From NCBI GenBank assembly GCA_003558625.1, contig PWPP01000129.1:1-8752 (forward strand): DNA of 8,752 nt. Direction: 5' to 3'. Positions 1-6,856 of the stretch are shown here, piece after piece; position 1 is the stretch's first letter; each line of letters starts with the position of its first letter. Below the pieces are notes generated by a model, which was given only the letters and a program-made list of their open reading frames with translations, had not been told where the DNA came from and searched no databases. The translations under genes were made by a program, and so were the position numbers. The DNA comes from Syntrophomonas sp. (GTDB taxonomy: Bacteria; Bacillota; Syntrophomonadia; Syntrophomonadales; Syntrophomonadaceae).

Positions 1-551
1 ATGAGATAGGGACCATGCAGCCTGTGTCTGAAATAGCCCGGGTGGCAAAAGAGAAAGGGGTCATTTTTCATAGTGACGCCGTACAGACCGCCGGACGGAT
101 TCCGGTGGATGTCAGAGAACTGGAAGTGAAGGGCAAAGCGGCAGAGATGGCCGCTGAGAAAATGGCGGAGAGATACAACCACATTCAAGCACTCGGTCGG
201 TATTTGATCAACAGGGTGCAACAGGAGATCCCACATGCATATATAAGCGGGCACCACCAGGAACGGCTGCCGGGACATGCCAGCTTTGTATTACCCGGTG
301 TAGATGGCACATCTTTGCTCACCCTGCTCAATGAGGCAGGGATAGCAGCATCGGGCTCCTCTGCCTGCAGTTCCAATTCGTTTGCAGAATCGCATGTTTT
401 AAAAGCCACCGGTTTAAGACAGGACTTTCTCAACAGTGCTCTGCGTTTGAGTCTGGGCAAAGACAATACCTTTCGAGAAGTCGACAGAACGGTTGAAATC
501 CTCGCGGAGTTAATTACAAGGCAGCGCCTGCTATCCATGCTGGGTACATAA
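1..551 (+). CDS. NifS/IscS-family cysteine desulfurase, C-terminal part with in-frame internal deletion
   Basis: Cysteine desulfurases are PLP enzymes that remove sulfur from cysteine as a persulfide for Fe-S assembly. The frame is open from the window edge (reads EIGT before the Met at 15), so the true start lies upstream. Conserved segments are the NEIGT-MQPV motif, the PLP-contact strand FHSDAVQ (52-86), PGVDG, and SGSSACSS, whose catalytic Cys codon is 366-368. The oddity is at about 123-135: the protein passes from VDVRELEV directly to GKAAEMAAE. Family members have about 55-60 residues between these points, including the PLP-binding lysine (SxHKxYGPKG) and the GGGQE...GTEN segment. The frame is kept, so a shortened protein could be made, but without the lysine it should not form the internal aldimine. 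It sits upstream of nadA, as nifS does in several Bacillota NAD loci, so its job was probably to serve NadA. The family call is sure; whether the deletion is real is not. Confidence 0.85.
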   Translation, partial: EIGTMQPVSEIARVAKEKGVIFHSDAVQTAGRIPVDVRELEVKGKAAEMAAEKMAERYNHIQALGRYLINRVQQEIPHAYISGHHQERLPGHASFVLPGVDGTSLLTLLNEAGIAASGSSACSSNSFAESHVLKATGLRQDFLNSALRLSLGKDNTFREVDRTVEILAELITRQRLLSMLGT

Positions 552-604
552 ATAGGCCCCGGATCTCATCTATTGAAACAGGCAAAAATATCTGATAAAT
601 AATG

Positions 605-633
605 TTGACAAAAACGATAGGAATTAAGATAAT
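605..633 (+). promoter_or_regulatory. sigma-A promoter for nadA-iscR
   Basis: A perfect -35 TTGACA at 605-610 is followed by a 17-base spacer and a -10 GATAAT at 628-633, one base from consensus. Transcription would begin near 640, about 45 bases before nadA. The surrounding 600-665 stretch is AT-rich, unlike the flanking genes, and nifS-1 ends at 551, so this is the natural start of the nadA transcript. Inference from sequence only. Confidence 0.7.
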
Positions 634-659
634 TAATGCATCGATAACAAACTATCTTA
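625..659. promoter_or_regulatory. Inverted repeat overlapping the nadA -10, candidate operator
   Basis: TAAGATA at 625-631 and its exact reverse complement TATCTTA at 653-659 are separated by 21 bases. A smaller repeat, GATAA (643-647) and TTATC (657-661), lies inside. The outer repeat covers the -10 box and the expected transcription start, where a repressor would act. Candidates suggested by context are the Rrf2/IscR protein encoded two genes on, or a niacin-responsive repressor, but I do not recognise the consensus of either. AT-rich DNA produces short repeats by chance. Confidence 0.3.
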
Positions 660-683
660 TCAAAATCGAAGGGAGGGATGATT

Positions 684-1607
684 GTGATCACACCTTTTGA
701 GGCTGAAATGGTCAAGGAAATACAACGACTGAAGCAGGAAAAAGAAATATATATCATCGCCCATTATTACCCGCGAGGAGAAGTGCAGGATATCGCTGAT
801 TTCGTAGGTGATTCGTACCGAATGGCAGTCATGGCCCGGGAATCACCGTTTAATACCATCCTGGTGTGCGGGGTTGATTTCATGGCGGAAACAGCAGCAA
901 TATTATGCCCTAATAAGACCATACTGACGCCTGAACCCGAAGCATCCTGCCCGATGGCCGACAGCATATCGGTCGAAGATGTCCTGGCTTATAAAAGGGA
1001 ACACCCGGACAGCCTGGTGGTAGCTTATGTGAATACCCCTGCAGAAATCAAAGCGGTCAGTGATGTCTGCTGTACTTCATCCAATGCAGTGAAAATCATC
1101 AACCAGCTCCCGCCGGAGCGGGAGATCTATTTCGTCCCCGACCGATACCTGGCGTCATATATCGGCCTGCAGCTGGGGCGCAAACTGGATGCATTTCCAT
1201 CCCAGTGCCCCATACATGCCGTAATCAGCCGGGTGGAACTAAGGCAGCTCAAAGAGCTGTATCCCGGGGCACCCGTTTTACTGCACCCAGAATGCCACCC
1301 GGATGTCATCGGATTGGCCGATTATGTAGGAAGCACCGGAGGGATGGTCGATTATGTGAATACATCACAGGCCCAACAGTTTATCATCGGCACCGAATGC
1401 GGGATCCTGCACTCGATGCAAAAAACCAACCCTGGGAAACAATTGATCCTGGCTTCATCAGAATTGATCTGTCCCAATATGAAAAGTATCAATTTACAAA
1501 AAATCTTATATTCGCTGAAAAGCAGGGAGAAAGTAGTGCAGGTCGAAAAGAAAATACGGGTTGATGCCGCCAGGGCCCTGGAAAAGATGATCGCCTATGC
1601 ATCTTGA
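684..1607 (+). CDS. nadA: Quinolinate synthase NadA
   Basis: NadA condenses iminoaspartate with dihydroxyacetone phosphate to quinolinate in de novo NAD synthesis, using a [4Fe-4S] cluster held by three cysteines. All three family motifs are present. Counting from the ATG at 678, they are EASCPMAD (Cys91), SQCPIH (Cys177) and ELICPNMK (Cys265), matching the ligands known in Thermotoga and E. coli NadA. Also visible are AHYYPRGEVQDIADFVGDS near the N terminus, TSSNA, HPEC, GSTGGM and GTECGILH. Length of about 307 residues is normal for the short bacterial form. Start choice: GGGAGGG (671-677) directly abuts the ATG at 678, but is 7 bases from GTG at 684, so GTG is preferred; ATG 678 would add two residues. 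No nadB or nadC is in the window. IscR follows 32 bases later, probably cotranscribed. Domain-intact and probably functional. Confidence 0.95.
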   Translation: MITPFEAEMVKEIQRLKQEKEIYIIAHYYPRGEVQDIADFVGDSYRMAVMARESPFNTILVCGVDFMAETAAILCPNKTILTPEPEASCPMADSISVEDVLAYKREHPDSLVVAYVNTPAEIKAVSDVCCTSSNAVKIINQLPPEREIYFVPDRYLASYIGLQLGRKLDAFPSQCPIHAVISRVELRQLKELYPGAPVLLHPECHPDVIGLADYVGSTGGMVDYVNTSQAQQFIIGTECGILHSMQKTNPGKQLILASSELICPNMKSINLQKILYSLKSREKVVQVEKKIRVDAARALEKMIAYAS

Positions 1608-1639
1608 GTTAAACACATGGTAAAAATGGAGGGAAGCAC

Positions 1640-2089
1640 ATGAGACTGTCCACTAAAGGCAGGTACGGGTTGAGAGCGGTCCTGGAAATCGCTGCCAGGC
1701 ATGGAGAAGGACCGGTTACAACCCAAACCATCGCCCAGAACCAGGGTATATCCGAACGTTACCTGGATCAGATCATGATCCCGCTTAAAAGATCCGGCAT
1801 CATAAACAGTGTCAGAGGGGCCAGAGGTGGATACGTCCTGGCCAAAAAGGCAGAAGCTATCAAAGTGGGAGACATCATCCGTGCCCTGGAAGGGCCCATA
1901 GCACCGGCAGATTGTGTCAGCGAACAGAGCCCGTTACAATGCCGCCGGCAGGAGATGTGCATCACCCGCCCGCTGTGGGCAAAACTGAGGGATTCCATCA
2001 CGGAGGTGCTGGACTCTTATACCCTGGCGGAGCTGGCGGAGGAAGCCGCCGCGATGAAAAAAGAGGACACAGGCCATTACAATATCTAA
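1640..2089 (+). CDS. iscR: Rrf2-family Fe-S regulator IscR
   Basis: Rrf2/IscR proteins are dimeric winged-helix DNA-binding proteins that sense Fe-S cluster status and adjust transcription of Fe-S assembly genes. The 149-residue protein begins MRLSTKGRYGLRA, the hallmark N terminus. It has the recognition region ISERYLDQIMIPLKRSG (37-53) and the wing SVRGARGGYVL (57-67). Three cysteines, Cys92, Cys101 and Cys107, lie in the cluster-binding loop with spacing C-x8-C-x5-C, rather than C-x5-C-x5-C as in E. coli IscR; I believe wider spacing is common in Bacillota, from memory. GGAGGG at 1628-1633 lies 6 bases before the ATG. A cysteine-metabolism repressor (CymR-like) is the main alternative, but those lack the cysteine triad. 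It sits between nadA and nifS-2, so autoregulation of this Fe-S cluster is likely. Confidence 0.9.
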   Translation: MRLSTKGRYGLRAVLEIAARHGEGPVTTQTIAQNQGISERYLDQIMIPLKRSGIINSVRGARGGYVLAKKAEAIKVGDIIRALEGPIAPADCVSEQSPLQCRRQEMCITRPLWAKLRDSITEVLDSYTLAELAEEAAAMKKEDTGHYNI

Positions 2090-2108
2090 GAGGATGGGGG
2101 AAAGGAAG

Positions 2109-2582
2109 ATGGGTAAAATAATATACATGGATCATAGCGCTACTACCCCGGTCGACCCGGAAGTACTGGCAGCCATGATCCCCTTCTATCAGCAAAGGTT
2201 CGGCAATCCATCCAGTATTCACTCGGTGGGAAGGGATGCCTGCAAGGGGATGGATGAAGCCAGGGAAAAGATCGCATCATTCATCAATGCGGCTGCGGAT
2301 GAGATCATTTTCTGCAGTGGAGGTACCGAAGCCAATAATCACGCTATCATATCTTATGCGGAAACGAACCGCAAACGGGGCAATCATATCATCACCTCGG
2401 CCATAGAACATCACGCAGTTTTAGACACCTGCCACCACCTGGAGAGCAGGTGCCTGACCCGGCCACCGGGGCCCGGGCGGTACCGATATACCAGACCACT
2501 TCCTATAATTTCGATGGAGTGGATCATGCCGCCCGGCTGTTTGCCCTGCAAGAATTCGGCAATATATATACCCGGATTATGA
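2109..2582 (+). pseudogene. nifS N-terminal fragment, fused out of frame to metY
   Basis: The first ~113 residues are a clear cysteine desulfurase N terminus: KIIYMDHSATTPVDPEV at the start, GNPSSIHS (32-39), the PLP-phosphate loop SGGTEANN (70-77) and IEHHAVLD (99-106), with the His that stacks on PLP. Homology stops at CHHLE, near 2441-2447. The frame then runs through metY sequence in the wrong phase to a TGA at 2580-2582, adding a meaningless proline-rich tail. About 70% of the enzyme, including the PLP lysine and catalytic cysteine, is missing. Start: ATG 2109 fits the family N terminus; ATG 2094 in the same frame would add five residues. It begins 19 bases after iscR, the classic iscR-nifS order. 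The fragment cannot be an active desulfurase. Either a deletion removed the rest, or the contig is misjoined here. Confidence 0.85.
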
Positions 2583-3688
2583 ACCCGACCACCGATGTAC
2601 TGGAACAGAGGATGGCAGCCCTGGAAGGCGGGGTTGGGTCCCTGGCGGTAGCTTCTGGATCGGCTGCCATTACCTATGCCATATTAAATATCGCCGGCTC
2701 GGGGGATGAGATCGTAGCTGCCAGCACTCTGTACGGGGGGACCTATAACCTTTTCAGCATGACCCTGCCCCGCCTGGGAATCAAAACCATCTTTGTCGAT
2801 CCCGATACCCCGGAGGATTTCGAGGCAGCCATCAATAATCGGACCAGAGCTTTATTCATCGAAACCATCGGCAACCCCGGTTCAAATATAATCGATATTG
2901 AGGGGGTTGCGGCCATTGCCCACAAGCACGGGATCCCTCTGATCGTAGATAATACTTTTGCCAGCCCCTATCTCTGCCGGCCGTTTGAATTTGGAGCGGA
3001 TATCGTGGTGCACTCGGCTACCAAATTTATCGGCGGGCATGGGACCACCATCGGCGGGGTGATCGTGGATGCAGGAAATTTTGACTGGGCTTCCAGCGTC
3101 AGATTTCCCGGCTTCACCCAGCCTGATCCAAGCTATCATGGCTTAATATATACCGAAGCTTTCGGCAACCTGGCTTACATAATAAAAGCACGGGTGCAGA
3201 TGCTGCGAGATACCGGTGCCTGTATCAGTCCCTTTAATTCGTTTTTATTGCTGCAGGGGCTGGAGACCCTTTCCCTGCGGGTACAAAAACATGTAGTCAA
3301 TGCCGTGGCAGTCGCTCGATTTCTCGCCGGCCACCAACGGGTCAGCTGGGTGAAGTACCCCGGCCTCGAAGGGGATCCCTATTATGGATTGGCCCAAAAA
3401 TACCTCCCCCGTGGTGCCGGGTCAATATTCCCCTTTGGCATCAAAGGCGGCCGTGAATCCGGGAAAAAATTCATTGAACACCTGAATATCTTTTCCCTGC
3501 TGGCCAACGTGGCAGATGCCAGGTCACTGGTGATCCATCCCGCCAGCACCACCCATGCCCAGCTGAGCGAGGCAGAGCAGATCGCCGCCGGGGTTACCCC
3601 GGATATGATCCGGCTATCCATCGGCATCGAAGATGTCGATGATTTAATACACGCCCTCGAACAGGCTTTACACCGGTCCGTATTATAG
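2450..3688 (+). CDS. metY: O-acetylhomoserine sulfhydrylase MetY, N-terminally truncated
   Basis: MetY makes homocysteine from O-acetylhomoserine and sulfide, a PLP-dependent step of methionine synthesis in the cytoplasm. The 412-residue frame matches the Cys/Met-metabolism PLP family nearly end to end: DPATGARAVPIYQTTSYNF, FGNIYTRIMNPTTDVLE, ALEGGVGSLAVASGSAA, YGGTYNLF, IVDNTFASPYLCRP, and VHSATKFIGGHG with PLP Lys192 (numbered from 2450). RLSIGIEDVDDLI closes it. Full-length relatives have about 17-20 more residues before PDPATG, so the native start is lost at the junction with nifS-2. The first usable codon is GTG 2450, a native valine position. By chance GGAG of the nifS part (2441-2444) lies 5 bases upstream and could serve as a ribosome site, so a nearly complete protein may still be made. 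Whether it folds is uncertain. The homocysteine-directed MetY identity is preferred over cystathionine synthases because of the 'ARAVPIYQTTSY...GNIYTRIMNPTT' pattern. Confidence 0.9.
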   Translation: MPDPATGARAVPIYQTTSYNFDGVDHAARLFALQEFGNIYTRIMNPTTDVLEQRMAALEGGVGSLAVASGSAAITYAILNIAGSGDEIVAASTLYGGTYNLFSMTLPRLGIKTIFVDPDTPEDFEAAINNRTRALFIETIGNPGSNIIDIEGVAAIAHKHGIPLIVDNTFASPYLCRPFEFGADIVVHSATKFIGGHGTTIGGVIVDAGNFDWASSVRFPGFTQPDPSYHGLIYTEAFGNLAYIIKARVQMLRDTGACISPFNSFLLLQGLETLSLRVQKHVVNAVAVARFLAGHQRVSWVKYPGLEGDPYYGLAQKYLPRGAGSIFPFGIKGGRESGKKFIEHLNIFSLLANVADARSLVIHPASTTHAQLSEAEQIAAGVTPDMIRLSIGIEDVDDLIHALEQALHRSVL

Positions 3689-3724
3689 ATCGATATATTA
3701 CTAGAAAAGAAGGAGGTCTTGATT

Positions 3725-4657
3725 ATGCACAGCATCACAAAACATCTCACTGATTTGATCGGTCATACCCCTCTATTGGATATGAGTAATTTCTGCAGGC
3801 ATTATCAGTTAGATGCCCGGATTATCGGGAAAATGGAATATTTCAACCCCGGTGGCAGTATAAAAGACAGGATCGGCCATGCGATGATTCGAGCGGCCGA
3901 AGACAGCAACCTGATCAACCAGGACACGGTAATCATAGAACCCACCAGCGGCAATACCGGGATAGCCCTGGCCATGGTCGCAGCAGCCAGGGGATATCGC
4001 TTGATCCTGACCATGCCTGATACCATGAGCCTGGAGCGGCGCAGCCTGTTGCAGGCCCTGGGTGCGGAAATCGTCCTCACACCCGGCGCCATGGGGATGA
4101 ATGGTGCGGTTCAGAAAGCGCAAGAGCTGGCGGCAGCTACCGGAAACAGTTTTATCCCCGACCAGTTCAGCAATCCGGCCAACCCCCAGGTACACCGCGA
4201 GACCACCGCTGAAGAAATCTGGCGCGATTGCGGGGGGGATCTCGATATTTTTGTTGCCGGTGTCGGCACCGGTGGCACTATAACCGGGGTGGGCGAAGTC
4301 TTAAAAGAGAGGAACCCGCAGATCAAGATCGTGGCCGTAGAGCCGGCCGATTCTCCCGTCCTCTCCGGGGGAAACCCGGGCCCGCATAAGATTCAGGGGA
4401 TCGGTGCCGGCTTCATCCCGGCGGTTTATAACCCGCAACTGGTGGATGAAGTGATAATCATGGGCAATGATGAGGCCATGGAAACCGCCCTCAGCATAGC
4501 CCGGACGGAAGGGCTCCTGGTGGGCATATCCTCCGGTGCTGCCGCCGGGGCAGCGGTAAAAATGGCCCGGCGAAAAGAAAACAAAAATAAAAACATCGTG
4601 GTCATCCTGCCGGATACCGGGGAAAGATATATTTCTACCGACCTGTTCAAGCTATAA
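3725..4657 (+). CDS. cysK: Cysteine synthase A (O-acetylserine sulfhydrylase)
   Basis: CysK replaces the acetyl group of O-acetylserine with sulfide to give cysteine. The 310-residue protein is full length. Seen in order are IGHTPLLDM (12-20), NPGGSIKDR with PLP Lys47, the substrate loop PTSGNTG (73-79), MPDTMSLERRSLLQALGAEI, the phosphate cup GVGTGGTITG, KIQGIGAGFIP, and GISSGAAAGAA. No key residue is missing. Start: AGGAGGT at 3711-3717 is 7 bases from ATG 3725; a TTG at 3719 in the same frame is too close to that site. The gap after metY is 36 bases, so the two are an operon. Cysteine made here would be the sulfur donor for the NifS enzymes upstream. Cystathionine beta-synthase or the CysM isozyme are less likely given length and motifs. 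Confidence 0.95.
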   Translation: MHSITKHLTDLIGHTPLLDMSNFCRHYQLDARIIGKMEYFNPGGSIKDRIGHAMIRAAEDSNLINQDTVIIEPTSGNTGIALAMVAAARGYRLILTMPDTMSLERRSLLQALGAEIVLTPGAMGMNGAVQKAQELAAATGNSFIPDQFSNPANPQVHRETTAEEIWRDCGGDLDIFVAGVGTGGTITGVGEVLKERNPQIKIVAVEPADSPVLSGGNPGPHKIQGIGAGFIPAVYNPQLVDEVIIMGNDEAMETALSIARTEGLLVGISSGAAAGAAVKMARRKENKNKNIVVILPDTGERYISTDLFKL

Positions 4658-4697
4658 GCTGCCGGGTGAAGAAGAGAAAACCGCAGAGATGCTATCA

Positions 4698-4728
4698 GCA
4701 CATGATCTGGGATGATGTGTATTTTTTT
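4698..4728 (+). terminator. Intrinsic terminator after cysK
   Basis: Arms 4699-4707 and 4711-4719 pair over nine positions with one G-G mismatch and a three-base loop, and are followed by seven Ts at 4722-4728. It lies 41 bases after the cysK stop. The stem is AT-containing and imperfect, so efficiency is uncertain, but position and T-run fit the end of the nadA-cysK block. Confidence 0.55.
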
Positions 4729-4730
4729 GC

Positions 4731-4771
4731 TCTATTTCTAGAAATTAACATTAAATTAATGATAAAATAGA
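4731..4771 (+). promoter_or_regulatory. AT-rich palindromic segment with extended -10 element
   Basis: Two palindromes lie side by side: ATTTCTAGAAAT (4734-4745, perfect 12-mer) and CATTAAATTAATG (4749-4761, 6-1-6). They are bracketed by TCTATTT (4731-4737) and its complement AAATAGA (4765-4771). TGA followed by TAAAAT (4760-4768) forms an extended -10 box without a convincing -35. A transcript would start near 4775 and meet the terminator at 4865-4888. This could be the promoter and operator of a small RNA or leader. No protein partner can be named. Confidence 0.35.
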
Positions 4772-4864
4772 ACATGAGCTGAAGGATCTCAAACATCTGT
4801 ATAAGATCACTGTTGTGAATCCGGGAATGAATATACATGATTTTACCGGAGGTGCTCGTTTTTA

Positions 4865-4888
4865 AACCGGCCCCAGGGGCTGGTTTTT
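4865..4888 (+). terminator. Strong intrinsic terminator
   Basis: AACCGGCCC at 4865-4873 pairs with GGGCTGGTT at 4877-4885 (nine pairs, one G-T), loop of three bases, then a T-run to 4888 and a second T-run at 4893-4897. This is the best terminator in the window. It lies about 210 bases after cysK, behind another terminator, and 80 bases before the next gene. It therefore more plausibly ends a short transcript starting near 4775, or attenuates the surface-protein gene, than ends cysK. Confidence 0.8.
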
Positions 4889-5413
4889 GTGGTTTTTAGT
4901 GCAGGTATGATGAGGGGGGGCTGGATATACATTTCTCAGGGTATGGTGTGAAAAGAAAGGAGGAAGAAGATGAGAAACGATAATATGGTCTCGCTCAGAT
5001 ATCTAAGGAGTTTCAGGATGATTTCGAGATTGTTAATCGCGGTGATGCTGGTTTTCGCCATGGGAACAGGGGGCGTCCAGGCGTAAATTGCGCTGGATAT
5101 CAATACAGGGGATATTGTGATTGACAGCGCTGGGGAATATATTATCACCGGTTCCACCACATCAAACACGATTACAGTAACAGCTACTGAACCGGTTTTA
5201 ATCACTCTGGATCATGTAAATATCGATGTCACTGGAGAATCTGACCCTTATAAATGTGCCTTTAACAGCGGTACCCATGTCACATTATATCTAAAGGGCA
5301 CCAACACGTTGAAAAGTGGTAGAAGATGGGCCGGCTTACAAGTGGAAGGGGCGGAGCAGCTAGTAATCGGCAACGCGCCCGGGCAGACCGGGTCACTTGA
5401 GGCGATCGGCGGA

Positions 5414-6142
5414 TATTATGGAGCCGGTATCGGCGGAGGAGAAGATGGCACTGGAGGCATCATAACCATCAACAATAGCACCATTACGGCATTAGGTGGT
5501 CGTGACGCAGCCGGCATCGGTGGTGGTGATGATGCGGGTGGTGGAACCGTGACAATCAATGGTGGTGTCATTACCGCGACCAGTGGTGGTTACGCTGCAG
5601 CTATCGGCGGTGGAGATAACGGCAGTGGAGGCACTGTGAATATCCATGGCGGAATCGTCACCGCTGACAACCGAGGGTTGAATCAGGGAGCCGGGATCGG
5701 CGGCGGATGGAATGGCCCGGGGGCTGATGTAACTGTCACCGGTGGCACGGTTACTGCCTATGGAGGGAAAAACGGATCCGGAATCGGCAGTGGCTATTTG
5801 ACATCCTTGAAATCCGCAGGAAGCCTTGCTGTTACCGGCGGCAAGATCACTGCATTCGGCGGCGATTCCAGTGCCGGTATCGGTGGCGGTGAAGGAGGTA
5901 CAGGAGCTGCTGTCAGCATCAGCGGCGGCACGGTTACTGCTGCAGGTGGGGAATATGGCGCTGGCATCGGTGGCGGTCAATATAACACTTGGATTGGAAC
6001 TCCATCGGGAGCTGGGGGAACTGTTACCATCAGCGGCGGCACCGTCACTGCTATCGGGGGCATGCAAGCAGCAGGGATCGGTGGTGGTTCCGGCGGCGAT
6101 GGTGGGATCACAGTGATCGATAGCGGTTCCGTCAAAGTGAGC
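5414..6142 (+). repeat. Eight tandem GIGGG protein repeats
   Basis: Eight units of about 26-37 residues each follow the pattern AGIGGG-x(2-12)-GG-TVTI-x-GG-TVTA-x-GG. Units begin near residues 100, 129, 159, 190, 218, 250, 279 and 316 of the reading from GTG 5117. Unit 3 has AIGGG, unit 5 has GIGSG with an insertion (YLTSLKSAG), unit 7 has an insertion (QYNTWIGTPSG), and unit 8 is degenerate at its end (VIDSGSVKVS). Two beta strands per unit separated by Gly-rich turns suggest a right-handed beta-helix. The DNA is diverged between units, so this is an old array. Confidence 0.85.
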
Positions 6143-6697
6143 ACAGTGGATGCCGGTGCAGCCAATAGCGGAGAGAAAATCGGCAAAGGGTATAACGGCA
6201 GCTCATCTGGAACGCTCAGCAATACGAATGCAGAACCTGTTACAGAAATGATCGTACCTACTGCCGTAGCAGCCGTCGATCCCGTATCAGTCTACTACGA
6301 TATCTTAACCGGATCGCCCGAATATCGCTATAAATACGTGGGAACAGGTCATGGCGAAGGAGATACCAACCTCTATTTCTACCTGCCGGAAACAGGATCC
6401 GTTGCCCGTTTGGAACTTTCCAGCGATAAAACGAGCAGCGAACAGGGCGAGCTGGTAACATTCACCGCCAGCATCATTCCAACAGCTGCCGGCGGGTCGG
6501 TAGAATTCTATGATGGATTAACCCAGCTGGCGACGGTACCACTGGCTGGCGGGCAAGCCGTCTACCAGACCGGCAGCCTGGCGGTCGGAAGCCATCAAAT
6601 AACGGCCAAATATGTGGGGACGGGAGAGTACTTCGATTGTTTCTCCGATGAGTTTGCCCACAATGTCCAGCCAGGAACCGAACCCCAGCCTGGAGAC

Positions 6698-6853
6698 GAA
6701 CTGAGGGACCGCATGGATACCATAGAAGAGGAGACCAAAGAGAGCTTTGATGACACAAAACAGGAGATCAAAGAAAGCTTTGATGACACAAAGCAGGAGA
6801 CCAAAGACCGCTTTGCCGACCTCAAGACCGGCATCAAGAGCAAATTCTCGCGC
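6698..6853 (+). repeat. C-terminal 11-residue (hendecad) helical repeats
   Basis: The last ~52 residues of the surface protein repeat every 11 residues. A large hydrophobic residue recurs at 533, 544, 555, 566 and 577 (Met then four Phe), with hydrophobic or Thr partners three residues later. The two central units share KESFDDTKQE and are nearly identical at the DNA level over about 33 bases (near 6738-6800). Hendecad spacing is typical of gently right-handed coiled coils or long amphipathic helices. Confidence 0.75.
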
Positions 6854-6856
6854 TAG

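Larger units (their letters stand above)
4970..6856 (+). pseudogene. Secreted GIGGG-repeat (carbohydrate-binding-type) surface protein, interrupted by stop codon 39
   Basis: A strong AAAGGAGG (4956-4963) stands 6 bases before ATG 4970. Codons 1-38 form a textbook signal peptide: basic N region, hydrophobic core LLIAVMLVFAM, and end GGVQA. Codon 39 is TAA (5084-5086). The same frame then continues unbroken to TAG at 6854-6856 with IALDINTGDIVI..., the usual mature start of this family. Numbering from GTG 5117, the mature part holds a beta-rich N-terminal domain (1-95), eight GIGGG beta-helix-type repeats (100-342), an Ig-like domain of the bacterial group-3 type (430-518), and a charged helical tail (528-579). 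There is no LPXTG or SLH anchor. Relatives are extracellular proteins of Bacillota thought to bind polysaccharide. As written the gene yields only the signal peptide; initiation at GTG 5117 would give a protein that cannot be exported. A single-base error or recent mutation is the simplest explanation, because the rest of the frame is undamaged. Confidence 0.8.

Noticed and set aside
1205..1564. 119-codon open frame inside nadA on the + strand
   Set aside because: It lies wholly within the well-supported nadA frame, has no ribosome site and no recognisable family; it is a shadow frame.
4880..4911. A promoter for the surface protein using TATGAT at 4906-4911
   Set aside because: The -10 is good but no acceptable -35 is found 16-18 bases upstream, and the position overlaps the terminator T-runs.
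5492..6067. 191-codon minus-strand frame rich in Ser, Asp and Thr
   Set aside because: It is the antisense reading of the Gly-rich repeat DNA; the regular composition keeps stops away in several frames.
5414..6142. CRISPR array or DNA-level tandem repeat
   Set aside because: The periodicity is at protein level in one reading frame; units differ in length and DNA sequence and there are no conserved repeats with unique spacers.
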